Assembly (NCBI GenBank): GCA_040217815.1
Contig: JBEHWI010000006.1
Coordinates: 39,745 to 103,744, forward strand
Reading direction: 5' to 3'
Length of the DNA: 64,000 bases
Source of the DNA: UBA5314 sp040217815
GTDB lineage: Bacteria > Bacillota > Syntrophomonadia > Syntrophomonadales > Syntrophomonadaceae
The position numbers and the translations under genes are program-made. The notes beneath the pieces are model-generated. The model ran no database searches. It was not told where the DNA came from and saw only the letters and a list, made by a program, of their open reading frames with translations. Shown piece by piece: positions 41,370 through 50,716 of this stretch (position 1 is its first letter; every line of letters starts with the position of its first letter).

Positions 41370-42524
41370 TCAATACCGAAACAGAGCGGCCATTTCCCGC
41401 CCGTCCGGAATTTTTTCAGATTTCATAATATATACTGATCCGCCATTCATAATAGTCTGAATGGCCGTAAAATCATACAAATCTTGATCGCCCGGCTCCT
41501 GGTCCCGGTGCATCAGCACTTGATTGGTCTGTTCGTCAAACCTGCCCCACTGCTGTGCCCCATCGGAAAGAAACAGTATTTCGACCTGGCCATTATAGGC
41601 GGCCGGAACGGCTTCGCTAACATCATATGAAGTGCGATCGGTTCCAGTATAAGGGCCATAGTAAGTCAAAGCTTCCTGCTCAGCTTTATGGAAATAGTGT
41701 TCCACAACCGGCCAGGCCAGGGTCTGCAGATCTTCGGCGCTCAGTTCTTCAGGATTACCCGGAATCCCATGTCCAGTGAGGAAGGGGTAGGTGTTGGCCT
41801 CCTGGTAAATGGAAAAGAGAAACTCGACCCCGGCCAAAACCAGGGGGGCTTTTTCCTCCCGCAGTATGGAATGTAACCCCCGATCAATCAAACGAAAAAA
41901 CCGTAAAATATTAGCTTTTGAATCCCGGGGATTCGCTCCCTGGCCGTGGAAGATAACCGCGGCCCTGGTGTTGGTTCCCTCCAGGGTATTGCTGTGGTAT
42001 TGAAGCTGTCTTTCCGGGTCATCGTATTGGAGCGCTTCCGACAGACTGTGGGGAATATCACTCACTTCCAACTCCTGAACACTGGCCCGGGTGCATCTGA
42101 AGAACCGGACCTGGTTTTGACTCAAGGCTAATAGATAGAAAAGCCCGTCACCGCTCAACCATGGCAGCAGGGGCTTCAAGTGAAAGCGCGCGCCAACCAG
42201 CATAAACTCGTTAAACCTCATCGGCAGGCTAAAATGATAGAACATGTGTGATGATAGAAAAATGGCCAGACCATCCCGTTGGTGCTGCCAGAACTCTTTA
42301 TCAGACACCAATTCTTGAACCGGCTTTAAGAAATGCTTGATCTCCGAAGAGCTTAACCCCCGGTTTATTAGCTCCACCTGGGCGTTACGAAGCAGATTTT
42401 GCAGGCGCGTTTTACCCTGCTGGGTTTCAGCACCGGCCCTGCAGGTGGGCATATATATGCTGATGCATACCTCATCCTGTTCATGCATTAGATCGGTCAG
42501 ATCATCTCTGGTTAATAAATTCAT
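41370..42524 (-). CDS. Bacterial archaeo-eukaryotic release factor (baeRF)-family protein
   Basis: 384 residues: N-terminal CISIYMPTCRAGAETQQGKTRLQNLLRNAQVEL, middle FYLLALSQNQVRFFRCTR, and C-terminal AVPAAYNGQVEILFLSDGAQQWGRFDEQTNQV. This fits the eRF1-like baeRF families described from comparative genomics, which are proposed to act on stalled ribosomes or in conflict with phage; the exact role is unproven. The start is ATG at 42524, with AAGGAGG upstream. It lies 112 bp downstream of topB on the same strand. Confidence 0.7.
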   Translation of the reverse strand: MNLLTRDDLTDLMHEQDEVCISIYMPTCRAGAETQQGKTRLQNLLRNAQVELINRGLSSSEIKHFLKPVQELVSDKEFWQHQRDGLAIFLSSHMFYHFSLPMRFNEFMLVGARFHLKPLLPWLSGDGLFYLLALSQNQVRFFRCTRASVQELEVSDIPHSLSEALQYDDPERQLQYHSNTLEGTNTRAAVIFHGQGANPRDSKANILRFFRLIDRGLHSILREEKAPLVLAGVEFLFSIYQEANTYPFLTGHGIPGNPEELSAEDLQTLAWPVVEHYFHKAEQEALTYYGPYTGTDRTSYDVSEAVPAAYNGQVEILFLSDGAQQWGRFDEQTNQVLMHRDQEPGDQDLYDFTAIQTIMNGGSVYIMKSEKIPDGREMAALFRY

Positions 42525-42636
42525 TCGCCAACCTCCTTGTCTTGAAGGATAGTATTTCCCACGGGGTTGGATCGAATGAGAGCATCATCTAACAAATCAA
42601 CCATTACCAGCTCTACCTGGCAAAGCGTGCCGCTTA

Positions 42637-44703
42637 TTATTCCTTACCTTTTTTCCCTTTTTTATCCAGGGCGGCTTTAAACAAGTCGCCCAGGTTGGTG
42701 CCCAGTTCTTCTTTGTCGCTGTAGCGGGCGATCAGCTTCTGGTTGACGCGGCTGCTGCTGCCCATCCGGCCGTAGGGATTTTCCTTTTCCGGCTGGCGAT
42801 GGCCGCAGTTCCGGTCCGGGCAGGACAACATGCGTCCTTTCTTGCCGTTCACTATCAACATGTAGCGCCCGCAGAGAGGGCATTTGCTTTTGGATACATT
42901 GTCCGCCCGGTATACGGAGTCATCCTTTTTAACCTCATCCACCAGCCGGGACGCGTCTTTTTTGATGTCCTCCATAAAGGTGTTCCTTTTTTCCCGGCCT
43001 TTGGCAATGTCGGTAAGCCTCTGTTCCCACTGGGCGGTCAACTCGGGAGAACGCAGGGCTTCAGGCACTAGGCCCACCAGTTGAATTCCTTTGGAAGTAG
43101 GTACCAGCTCTTTGCCATGCCTTTCGATGTACGACGTATGAATAAGCTTTTCGATGATTTCCGCCCGGGTAGCCGGGGTTCCCAGACCACTTCCCTTTAT
43201 GGACTCTCTCAATTCCTCATCTTCCACCAGGCGTCCGGCCTGCTCCATGGCGGTAAGCAGGGTGGCTTCGTTGTAGCGCGCCGGTGGTTTGGTCTTATTT
43301 TTACTGGTTTTACAGGTCTTTACCAAAAGTTTTTCCCCTTTTTGATGAAGGGCCAGAGCCTGCTCCGGCAGTTGTTCGTCTTTTTCATCTTTATCCGGCA
43401 TAACCGACTGAACCGCTTTCCAACCCCTGGCAGTCTCAACTTTACCCCGGGAATAGAAGCGTTCTCCGTTCACTTCACTGACTATGCTGGTCTGGTCGCA
43501 GCGGTAGGGGGGGTAGAGCACCGCTATAAAACGGCGGGCAATCAAGTCATAAAGACGCTTTTCATCCTGGTCCAGATTATTGAGATTCAGGGTCTGTTCT
43601 GTGGGAATGATGGCATGGTGATCGCTCACCTTGCTATCATCCACAAAACGCCGGCCCGGTTTTAACGGCTGCTGTAAAAGCGGTTTAACCAGTTCACCGT
43701 AAGGTCCGTTGTTCATACCCTTTAAACGGGCTCCCAGGGTGGGAACAATATCGCTGCTAATATAGCGGGAATCGGTGCGCGGGTAGCTGACCAGTTTGTG
43801 CTCTTCATAGAGGCCTTGCAAAACACTCGACGTCTTTTGGGCCGTCCAGCCGTAGCGCCGGTTGGCGTCGCGCTGCAGTTCGGTCAGGTCATAGGCCAGC
43901 GGGGGAGGCTCCTGTTTGGCCTCGGTCTTTAGATCTATGATGCTTCCCGTTTGTCCGGCTACTCGGGCGGCAATCTGCTCGGCCCGGGTCTGGTCAAAGA
44001 GCCGTCCTCCGGAAAGCCCGCGCCAATCACCGTAATAGTTGCCAAAGTCGGCCCTCACTGTCCAGTAGTCGACCGGTTTAAAGTTCTTGATCTCGTTTTC
44101 CCGCTCCACGATCATGGCCAGGGTTGGAGTTTGCACCCGGCCCGCGTTTAGCTGGGCGTTGAATTTGCAGGTAAGGGTGCGGGTGACGTTCAAACCCACC
44201 AGCCAGTCGGCCTCTGCCCGGCACACCGCTGCGTCGTACAGCTTGTTGTAGTTAGCCCCCGGCTGCAGGCTGGCAAAACCCTCTTTGATCGCTTTATCGG
44301 TCTGGGATGATATCCATAGACGGCTAAACGGCTTTTTCCAGTTGGCCATATCCATGATCCAGCGGGCAACCAGCTCACCTTCCCGGCCGGCGTCGGTGGC
44401 TATGACCAGGTCTTTAATATCCTGGCGCTTCATCAAGCCTTTTACCACCTGATACTGGTGGGAGCTCTGCCTGATGACCTTGAGCTTCATGCGAGGGGGC
44501 AGCATGGGCAAATCCTCCAGCCGCCATTCCTTCAGTTTCTGATCATAATCTTCCGGCTCGGCCAGGGTTACCAGGTGTCCCAGGGCCCAGGTAACCACAT
44601 ACTGTTCCCCTTCCAGATAGCCTTTGGCCTTGTGGCCGCATTTTAAAACCCGGGCTATCTCCCGGGCCACACTCGGTTTTTCCGCCAAAACCAGGGATTT
44701 CAT
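42637..44703 (-). CDS. topB: DNA topoisomerase III (type IA)
   Basis: 688 residues with the N-terminal TOPRIM domain (LVLAEKPSVAREIA; DAGREGELVARWIM), the catalytic tyrosine in YPRTDSRYIS near residue 310, the gate domains, and a C-terminal four-Cys zinc finger (CPLCGRYMLIVNGKKGRMLSC then DRNCGHR). It relaxes negative supercoils and decatenates; RecQ, which is nearby, is its common partner. The start is ATG at 44703. A 53-codon basic protein gene ends 21 bp upstream and is probably co-transcribed. Confidence 0.93.
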   Translation of the reverse strand: MKSLVLAEKPSVAREIARVLKCGHKAKGYLEGEQYVVTWALGHLVTLAEPEDYDQKLKEWRLEDLPMLPPRMKLKVIRQSSHQYQVVKGLMKRQDIKDLVIATDAGREGELVARWIMDMANWKKPFSRLWISSQTDKAIKEGFASLQPGANYNKLYDAAVCRAEADWLVGLNVTRTLTCKFNAQLNAGRVQTPTLAMIVERENEIKNFKPVDYWTVRADFGNYYGDWRGLSGGRLFDQTRAEQIAARVAGQTGSIIDLKTEAKQEPPPLAYDLTELQRDANRRYGWTAQKTSSVLQGLYEEHKLVSYPRTDSRYISSDIVPTLGARLKGMNNGPYGELVKPLLQQPLKPGRRFVDDSKVSDHHAIIPTEQTLNLNNLDQDEKRLYDLIARRFIAVLYPPYRCDQTSIVSEVNGERFYSRGKVETARGWKAVQSVMPDKDEKDEQLPEQALALHQKGEKLLVKTCKTSKNKTKPPARYNEATLLTAMEQAGRLVEDEELRESIKGSGLGTPATRAEIIEKLIHTSYIERHGKELVPTSKGIQLVGLVPEALRSPELTAQWEQRLTDIAKGREKRNTFMEDIKKDASRLVDEVKKDDSVYRADNVSKSKCPLCGRYMLIVNGKKGRMLSCPDRNCGHRQPEKENPYGRMGSSSRVNQKLIARYSDKEELGTNLGDLFKAALDKKGKKGKE

Positions 44704-44724
44704 ATACTTAACCTCAATTCCTTG

Positions 44725-44886
44725 CTACTTGGGAGGCAGACCGCCCTTTTTCTTCTTTTTATTGCCGGGCTGGGTGTTGCCGTAAAAGTCCTCCGGCCCT
44801 CGTTTGACGCTGCCCTGGGAAGCACTTTTAGCCTTCTTCTGCTCAATCAGCTTGCGCATCATTTCTATTTCTTTGCTATTATCCAC
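44725..44886 (-). CDS. Small basic protein (53 aa) upstream of topB
   Basis: GTG at 44886 to TAG at 44725 encodes a protein beginning MDNSKEIEMMRKLIEQKKAK and ending in a lysine run and GGLPPK. AGGAGG lies nine bases before the start. It has an N-terminal helix, then a flexible, lysine- and glycine-rich tail, and no membrane segment. A nucleic-acid-binding or TopB-associated role would fit the charge and position, but no family was recognised. Confidence 0.6.
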   Translation of the reverse strand: MDNSKEIEMMRKLIEQKKAKSASQGSVKRGPEDFYGNTQPGNKKKKKGGLPPK

Positions 44887-44963
44887 TATATAAGCCCTCC
44901 TTGGTGATTTACGTTACCCATTATACCATAGTATAGCTGCCCACTCGGTCGGATTATCCGAAG

Positions 44964-44994
44964 GAAAAATGAGTTGAAGAACCGTCCCAACTCA
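44964..44994 (-). terminator. Terminator after small membrane protein gene
   Basis: On the minus strand TGAGTTG and CAACTCA form a 7-bp stem with an 11-base loop, followed by TTTTTCC. Confidence 0.65.
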
Positions 44995-45004
44995 CTCCCG
45001 GGGC

Positions 45005-45298
45005 TTAGCGCCGCCCCCATAACAATAAGACCGCTACAGCCGCCAGCAGGATCAAAAGCAGCCCGGCATACTGCTTCCAGCGGGGAGTAAACATCCGATT
45101 CTTGGCCTGATACAGGGTGACCAGCAGGCCGCTGCCCAGCACCAATCCCATTAAGTCCCAGGCGGCCTCCCCCTTTATCCAGGCTCTGAACAATATATCA
45201 GACAGCAGCAGCAGGGTTGTGAACTTGTATCCCATTGCATAGCTGACGTTCTCTGTAGCGATAATTCGTATCTCATTTTTATCTTTATCGAGCTGCAT
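45005..45298 (-). CDS. Small integral membrane protein
   Basis: 97 residues: a charged N-terminus (MQLDKDKNEIRIIATENVSYAMG), then about three helices (YKFTTLLLLSDILFRAWI, DLMGLVLGSGLLVTLYQA, YAGLLLILLAAVAVLLLWG). It resembles uncharacterised Firmicutes membrane proteins (DUF6442-like). Function unknown. The start is ATG at 45298, with AAGGAGG six bases upstream. It is monocistronic and divergent from the exporter operon. Confidence 0.7.
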   Translation of the reverse strand: MQLDKDKNEIRIIATENVSYAMGYKFTTLLLLSDILFRAWIKGEAAWDLMGLVLGSGLLVTLYQAKNRMFTPRWKQYAGLLLILLAAVAVLLLWGRR

Positions 45299-45479
45299 GC
45301 ATTTCCTCCTTAAAAAACACTATCAATGGCCTTCTGACCCTATTATAGCCCAAATATTACCTTGCCACTGCCGCCCGACATCCAAATTAAAAGGTTTTAG
45401 CCTGAAATCGGACCGGCGTCTTTGGTCCCCTATTTCCTCGCATTATTAAGTAAAAACTGTGGGAGATATTCAATGATTT

Positions 45480-45522
45480 TTCAGTCAGCATTCAGTGCGG
45501 TTTCAGTTTCAGGCTGGATAAT
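45480..45522 (+). promoter_or_regulatory. TTCAG triple-repeat operator/promoter (exporter operon)
   Basis: TTCAG begins at 45480, 45491 and 45502, an exact 11-bp period, with an extra TTCAG at 45508. The -10 box GATAAT (45517-45522) starts 10 bases after the third repeat. The same geometry recurs at 50519 and 52941. It is likely the binding site of an OmpR-type response regulator, taking the place of a -35 box. Confidence 0.75.
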
Positions 45523-45588
45523 ATATGCAGAAATTTGAAATGGCCGATATGCGCGGTATATCAAAAACTAATTGGGAGTGAAGCTTAT

Positions 45589-47034
45589 ATGTCAGAAGAA
45601 AACAGCATCCAGGGAGAGGGTGCAGGCGCAGAATCCCTGCCTGAAAAGGCGCCCATGTCTGTGGATCCCGTACAGGCAGTTCTTATTAACAAGCAAATTC
45701 GCGGCATGTCCAGGAAAAAGAAGCTGATCGGAATTCTGGTCATGTTGCTTATTGTGGCCGCTTCCGCTTACGGTATTTATAAATACCTGGGCAGCAGCAA
45801 TAAAGCTGATTATTTAACATCAAAGGCATCCAAATCCACCATAAGCGATACCATAACCGCCACCGGCACCCTGGAACCGGTGAAAAAATCGGAAATGGGT
45901 TTCAAGAGCGACAATACCATTACCACCATCAACGTGCAGCCCGGTGATCATGTAAAGCAGGGCGATATTCTGGCCACTCAGGATGCTACGACCTTGCAGT
46001 CCTCTCTGCAGCAAGCCTACAGCTCACTGCAGCAGGATCAGATAAGCGTAAAATCGTCCGAAATGACCTGTGTCGCCAAACAAAAAACCCTGGAACGGCA
46101 GCAGGCCTTGTACGATGCCGGAGCTATTACCGAGAGTGATCTTGAAACAGCCCGGGATGACTATACCAAGGCCCAGTGGGATGTAGAGACGGCCAACGCC
46201 AAGCTGGTCAACGACCAGGCCAAGGTAGCCCAGGCCCAGTCCGATTATGAAGGAGCTGTTTTGGTGGCTCCCTTTGACGGGGTAATAGGAGCCGTAAACG
46301 GCCAGGTAGGCCAGATCAACGGTTTAAACAGCAGTTCCAGCACCCTGCTGACGGTTATGAGTGAAGACCTGCAGATGAGCGCCCTGGTAAACGAAGCCGA
46401 TATTGCCCGCATCAAAGCCGGGCAGGAGGTGGAGTTCACCAGCAGCGCTTTCACCAATAAGACCTTCAAAGGGACCGTCCTAAGGATAACTCCTGAAGCC
46501 AAAACGGTCAGCAATGTTCAGTATTATCCGGTCCTTATTTCCTGTGAGGACTCCGCCCACCAGCTCTTTTCCGGCATGTCGGTGTCCGCCAGCATAATTG
46601 TAAACCGCAAAACCGATGTATTGACTGTGCCCATGATGGCAATAAGCTACGCTCAGAGTTATCTAAAAAGCAACCCCTCGGCTGCTTCAGGCACTACTTC
46701 GTCCTCGCAGGGAGGCAGTGCAGCCCCGGCCAGCGGAAGCACTTCATCAACTTCGTCGACAACTGAAAGCAAACAGAGTGCGATCCTGATTATGCAAAAC
46801 AATCAGCCGGTGGTTAAAAACGTGGTCCTGGGTATGAGTGACGGCTCCAATTATGAAGTTATTGAAGGCCTGAATGAAGGCGATGTAATAATTGTCGGCT
46901 CCAATACGATAAGCTCCAGCTCCAGCAGTTCGTCCTCATCATCCAGCTCCAGCAAGTCCAACAGCAGCAATCAGAAGAACCAGGGCGGCATGGGCGGTAT
47001 GGGCGGCATGGGCGGACCTCCTCCCGGTATGTAA
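45589..47034 (+). CDS. MacA/YknX-type efflux adaptor (HlyD family)
   Basis: 481 residues: a cytoplasmic tail, one membrane helix (about 43-66, KLIGILVMLLIVAASAYGIY), a lipoyl/barrel-sandwich part (TATGTLEPVKK, VQPGDHVKQGDILA), a coiled-coil hairpin (about 150-225), then beta-barrel domains. The C-terminus carries Ser-rich and Gly/Met/Pro-rich low-complexity tails (a run of about 14 Ser, then GMGGMGGMGG). It should bridge the ABC permease to the wall. ATG at 45589 is chosen, with GGGAGTG upstream; an earlier ATG at 45535 lacks a site. First gene of the exporter operon. Confidence 0.85.
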   Translation: MSEENSIQGEGAGAESLPEKAPMSVDPVQAVLINKQIRGMSRKKKLIGILVMLLIVAASAYGIYKYLGSSNKADYLTSKASKSTISDTITATGTLEPVKKSEMGFKSDNTITTINVQPGDHVKQGDILATQDATTLQSSLQQAYSSLQQDQISVKSSEMTCVAKQKTLERQQALYDAGAITESDLETARDDYTKAQWDVETANAKLVNDQAKVAQAQSDYEGAVLVAPFDGVIGAVNGQVGQINGLNSSSSTLLTVMSEDLQMSALVNEADIARIKAGQEVEFTSSAFTNKTFKGTVLRITPEAKTVSNVQYYPVLISCEDSAHQLFSGMSVSASIIVNRKTDVLTVPMMAISYAQSYLKSNPSAASGTTSSSQGGSAAPASGSTSSTSSTTESKQSAILIMQNNQPVVKNVVLGMSDGSNYEVIEGLNEGDVIIVGSNTISSSSSSSSSSSSSSKSNSSNQKNQGGMGGMGGMGGPPPGM

Positions 47035-47065
47035 CACAGCCTGACTTCGAGAAAGGAGAAGCAAT

Positions 47066-47833
47066 ATGAGTGAAAATGTAATTTCTATAAAAAACATCAG
47101 CAAGACCTACTGGGGAGCGGGAGAACCGGTTCATGCCCTGCGCTCGGTGTCTCTTGATATACCCAGGGGAGAAATGCTGGCTATCATGGGTCCTTCCGGA
47201 TCCGGCAAATCAACCATGATGAATCTTCTGGGCTGCCTGGATAAACCTGATGAAGGAAGCTACATCTTTTCCGGCCAGGATATCATGACCCTGGACCGGG
47301 ACCAATTAGCCAAATTGCGCAACATTCTAATAGGTTTTGTTTTTCAACAGTTCAACCTGCTGGGAAGATCCTCAGCTCTGGAAAACGTATGCCTCCCGCT
47401 TATCTACGCTGGAGTTAAAGGAAAGGAAAAAGAGGCCCGGGGCATGGAAATACTGCGCTTGGTAGGATTGCAGGGCCGTGAGCACCACCTGCCCCGCCAG
47501 TTGTCAGGCGGGCAGCAGCAGCGGGTAGCCATTGCCCGCTCCCTGGTTAACCGGCCCCACCTGCTCCTGGCCGACGAGCCCACCGGAGCACTTGACACCA
47601 AAACCAGCATAGAGATAATGGGACTTCTGCAGCAATTGCACCGCGAGCAGGGTCTGTCGATTGCCATAGTAACCCATGAACCCGATATTGCCCAGCACTG
47701 CCAGCGCATCGTGCGCCTGAGCGACGGTCAGATAGTAAGTGATGAGATGGTGCCCGAGCACCTGAGGGCACAGGCCGGTGTTGTGCGAACCGAAGCTGTT
47801 AAAGAGCCATTACCGGTTCGTAAGGCCGTATAA
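47066..47833 (+). CDS. MacB/YknY-type ABC transporter ATPase
   Basis: A 255-residue ATPase of the LolD/MacB class: Walker A GPSGSGKSTMMNLLGCLDKP, Q-loop FVFQQFNLL, signature LSGGQQQRVAIARSL, Walker B HLLLADEPTGALD and switch His (IVTHEP). It has a C-terminal extension of about 25 residues beyond the usual 230. It powers the mechanotransmission exporter with the adaptor upstream and the permease 20 bp downstream. The start is ATG, with AAAGGAGA upstream. Confidence 0.92.
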   Translation: MSENVISIKNISKTYWGAGEPVHALRSVSLDIPRGEMLAIMGPSGSGKSTMMNLLGCLDKPDEGSYIFSGQDIMTLDRDQLAKLRNILIGFVFQQFNLLGRSSALENVCLPLIYAGVKGKEKEARGMEILRLVGLQGREHHLPRQLSGGQQQRVAIARSLVNRPHLLLADEPTGALDTKTSIEIMGLLQQLHREQGLSIAIVTHEPDIAQHCQRIVRLSDGQIVSDEMVPEHLRAQAGVVRTEAVKEPLPVRKAV

Positions 47834-47853
47834 AATTAGAAGGCGGGATAGTA

Positions 47854-49062
47854 ATGGATTTAGTATCGACTATTCAAATGGCATGGCGTAGCCTGCTGGT
47901 CAACAAAATGCGTTCTTTCCTGACTATGCTGGGGGTAATTATCGGTGTAGGAGCGGTTATTGCCATGGTGGCCCTTAGCCAGGGCACCTCTTCGGGGATA
48001 ACCGACCGGATATCCAGCATGGGGGCCAACTTATTAACCATTTCCGCAGGGGGCAGCAGCGGCCCGATTCGAGGGGTCAGCACCGCTAAACTGACCAATG
48101 GGGACGTGGACGCCATCAAAACCCTGCCCCTGGTCAAATATGTTGCCGCGGAAAACAGTACCAGCAGCGCCACCATAGCGTACGGAAGCACCACCTGGAC
48201 CTCAACCGTAGATGGGACCGCCCCCGAATTACAACTGATTAAGAACTGGGCAACCACCCAGGGAGATTTTTTTACCGCCAGCGATGTCACCAACATGAAC
48301 CGGGTAGCTGTCCTGGGTTCAACCGTGGTGGAGAATTTATTTATGAATAGCGGAAGCCCTCTGGGACAGACTATCAGGATTAACGGCATCGACTTTACCG
48401 TTATCGGGGTGTTGTCTACCAAAGGAAGCAGTGGAGGGCAGGATCAGGATGATATAATATACATTCCGCTTAGCACCGCCCAACAGCGCCTACTGGGCTC
48501 TCAGACGGTGCGTAGCATAAATGTCCAGGCCACCAGTTCCGAAGCCCTTACCCCGCTCAAAGAATACATTACAACCCTATTGCGCCAGCGTCACCGCCTG
48601 GCTGATACTGCCGATGACGATTTCCGGATAAGGGATATGGCCGAAGTCTTGTCAACCGTTCAAGACACAACTAAAATGATGAGCTTTTTGCTGGGTGGCA
48701 TTGCCGCCGTATCACTTCTGGTAGGGGGTATAGGAATTATGAATATCATGCTGGTATCGGTTACCGAACGTACGCGGGAGATAGGCGTCCGCATGGCCAT
48801 TGGGGCCAGCACCAAGGCCATTCTAACCCAGTTTTTAATCGAAGCTCTCCTGCTTTGCTTGATAGGTGGATTGTTAGGAGTCTTGCTGGGATGGGGTGCT
48901 TCACAATTGCTTACCTTGCTGGCCGGCATGACCATGAAGGTATCACCTGTAATGGTTCTCGTATCAATGGGATTCTCTCTGCTAATTGGCCTGTTTTTCG
49001 GATATTATCCAGCACGCAAAGCGGCCAATTCCAATCCCATTGAGGCTTTGCGCTTTGAGTAG
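47854..49062 (+). CDS. MacB/YknZ-type ABC permease
   Basis: 402 residues, family topology: an N-terminal helix (RSFLTMLGVIIGVGAVIAMVALSQG), an extracytoplasmic MacB-like domain (about 45-275), then three helices (SFLLGGIAAVSLLVGGIGIMNIMLVSVTERTREIGVRMAIGA, LLLCLIGGLLGVLLGWG, LVSMGFSLLIGLFFGYYPARKAA) with the FtsX signature. It completes a tripartite exporter of peptides, antibiotics or other amphiphiles; the substrate is unknown. Confidence 0.92.
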   Translation: MDLVSTIQMAWRSLLVNKMRSFLTMLGVIIGVGAVIAMVALSQGTSSGITDRISSMGANLLTISAGGSSGPIRGVSTAKLTNGDVDAIKTLPLVKYVAAENSTSSATIAYGSTTWTSTVDGTAPELQLIKNWATTQGDFFTASDVTNMNRVAVLGSTVVENLFMNSGSPLGQTIRINGIDFTVIGVLSTKGSSGGQDQDDIIYIPLSTAQQRLLGSQTVRSINVQATSSEALTPLKEYITTLLRQRHRLADTADDDFRIRDMAEVLSTVQDTTKMMSFLLGGIAAVSLLVGGIGIMNIMLVSVTERTREIGVRMAIGASTKAILTQFLIEALLLCLIGGLLGVLLGWGASQLLTLLAGMTMKVSPVMVLVSMGFSLLIGLFFGYYPARKAANSNPIEALRFE

Positions 49063-49135
49063 CCCAACCGGCGGCAGCCCGGTAATAGCTGCTTCATCAT
49101 ACCTAAATAATAATAAGTACAACGGGGTGGTAGGT

Positions 49136-49813
49136 TTGCGGTCTATTTATGTTATCGATCCAGAAGAAAACATACGGTTTATTATCGCTGAATACCTGGC
49201 CAGGGAAGGTTTTTCAGTAGAGACTTATCCGTCGGTGGAAAGTGCCATGGAGCGTATTCAATGCACAGGATATCCGGATATGTTTATTCTAGACCTCTTT
49301 TTACCCAATAAGGACGGTCTTGACTTCTGCCGTGACATCAGAAGCCGCAGTGGCATTCCCATAATATTCATTTCCACCCGGGGGGAGGAAGCCGATCGGG
49401 TTCTCGGTTTAGAACTGGGGGGCGACGACTATCTGACCAAACCGTTTAGCCCCAGGGAACTGGTGGCCAGGGTCCGCTCCATTTTCCGGCGTTCCTCTCT
49501 GCCTATTATGCCGGCTCAGCTTATGGAGATCGGCAATTTACGCATTAACTTAAATGATCGCCACACTATGGTGGAAGACCGTGAAGTGATGCTCACCCCC
49601 AAGGAGTACGAGCTATTACTCTTACTGGTCGGGCAGCCCTACCGAACTTTTACCAGGCAGGAACTGCTGGACCGGGTATGGGGTTGTGATTATGTAGGCA
49701 GCGAAAGGGCGGTGGATGATCTGATTAAAAGGCTGCGCAAAAAATTGCGGGAATCAGAGTCCAACAAAAACATCAAGACCATCTGGGGCTACGGCTACCG
49801 GTTTAACGAGTAG
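49136..49813 (+). CDS. OmpR-family response regulator (orphan, exporter-linked)
   Basis: 225 residues: a receiver with phospho-acceptor Asp53 (FILDLFLPNKDG) and Lys102 (YLTKPFSPREL), then a winged-helix domain (MLTPKEYELLLLL, YRTFTRQELLDRVWG, GSERAVDDLIKRLRKKL). In the acidic pocket the usual Asp-Asp reads D-P-E. TTG at 49136 is preferred, with GGGGTGG upstream; longer in-frame starts lie inside the permease gene. It has no kinase of its own and lies between the permease (73-bp gap) and the lipoprotein. Confidence 0.8.
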   Translation: MRSIYVIDPEENIRFIIAEYLAREGFSVETYPSVESAMERIQCTGYPDMFILDLFLPNKDGLDFCRDIRSRSGIPIIFISTRGEEADRVLGLELGGDDYLTKPFSPRELVARVRSIFRRSSLPIMPAQLMEIGNLRINLNDRHTMVEDREVMLTPKEYELLLLLVGQPYRTFTRQELLDRVWGCDYVGSERAVDDLIKRLRKKLRESESNKNIKTIWGYGYRFNE

Positions 49814-49848
49814 CTACCACCGACTAATTATTTAAGGAGGATGTATCG

Positions 49849-50409
49849 ATGAGAAGAGGAAAATTGGCCAGCCTGTTTTTGTGCACCGCGTTGGTGATGA
49901 CCGGAGCGGGATGCTCAAAGACGGCTGAAGTAGCGCAAACTGGGCAGCCCGCCGCTCAGAACAGCACCACGACCTCACAGCCCGCGGCCGGACAAAACAC
50001 CGCGGCAACCAGTGATGCTAAAAATACAGCCGGTGTTATAGCCAAGGTTACCAGTATTAACGGCAGCACAGTGGTTTTGGCCCTGGCCCAGATGCCCCAG
50101 GGCGGCTCTCAACCAGGAGGACAGCCTCCGGCCGGGCAGCCAGGCAGCGGTCAAGCCCCCGCCAAGGAGCCCTCCCAGGGAGGGGCTCCCCCGGCGGATA
50201 GCCAAAAACAACCATCTGTACAGTTGACCGGAGAAAGCAAGACGATTACCATACCCTCTTCGGCCAAGATAGTTGGCGGAGGTAAAGATGCTTCAACCCA
50301 GCTCTCCATCAGTGATATCAAAGTGGGCGATATGATAGAAATCAAATACAGTACAACTGATTCAACCGTCATTGAGCAGATTAGCATCATCAAGGCTCCC
50401 GCCCAATAG
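49849..50409 (+). CDS. Pro/Gly-rich lipoprotein
   Basis: 186 residues. The signal peptide ends VMTGAGC, giving a plausible lipidated Cys, followed by a Thr/Gln/Ala-rich spacer. A small beta domain (IAKVTSINGSTVVLALA ... ITIPSSAKIVGGG ... LSISDIKVGDMIEIKYS) resembling DUF5666-like folds is interrupted by a Gly/Pro/Gln-rich loop (about 85-125). It may work outside the cell with the exporter. The start is ATG, with TTAAGGAGG upstream. A strong terminator follows. Confidence 0.7.
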   Translation: MRRGKLASLFLCTALVMTGAGCSKTAEVAQTGQPAAQNSTTTSQPAAGQNTAATSDAKNTAGVIAKVTSINGSTVVLALAQMPQGGSQPGGQPPAGQPGSGQAPAKEPSQGGAPPADSQKQPSVQLTGESKTITIPSSAKIVGGGKDASTQLSISDIKVGDMIEIKYSTTDSTVIEQISIIKAPAQ

Positions 50410-50422
50410 ATAGCACCTTTAC

Positions 50423-50467
50423 GGACCTGCACCCGCTGCTTAAAAAGGCGGCTGCAGGTCCTTTTTT
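50423..50467 (+). terminator. Terminator of the exporter operon
   Basis: GGACCTGCACCCGC pairs with GCGGCTGCAGGTCC (one mismatch), followed by TTTTTT. Textbook intrinsic terminator. Confidence 0.9.
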
Positions 50468-50518
50468 CATCCCAATATCCGGATAATACCCTGGAAAAGC
50501 CATAAATTTTACGCAATT

Positions 50519-50561
50519 TTCAGTTTTTCTTCAGTGCGGTTTCAGCTTAATTGACGATAAT
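50519..50561 (+). promoter_or_regulatory. TTCAG triple-repeat operator/promoter (two-component system)
   Basis: TTCAG begins at 50519, 50530 and 50541 (11-bp period). GATAAT at 50556-50561 starts 10 bases after the third repeat, as at the exporter promoter. The core TTCAGTGCGGTTTCAG is identical in both. This suggests the regulator encoded downstream controls itself. A leader of about 150 bases separates it from the start codon. Confidence 0.75.
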
Positions 50562-50716
50562 ATAATTAATAAAGTCGCGGCATACTATAAAATCACCGGT
50601 ACCATCCAATTTTCTATTCAGCAGGTGTTCCGGGTCCCTACCCGTTTCCCGGAGAAGCTGTTGGAGAGCGGCTCCGGGCAACGACTTTAAAACTACCGGC
50701 CAGGCGGTGAAAAGTT

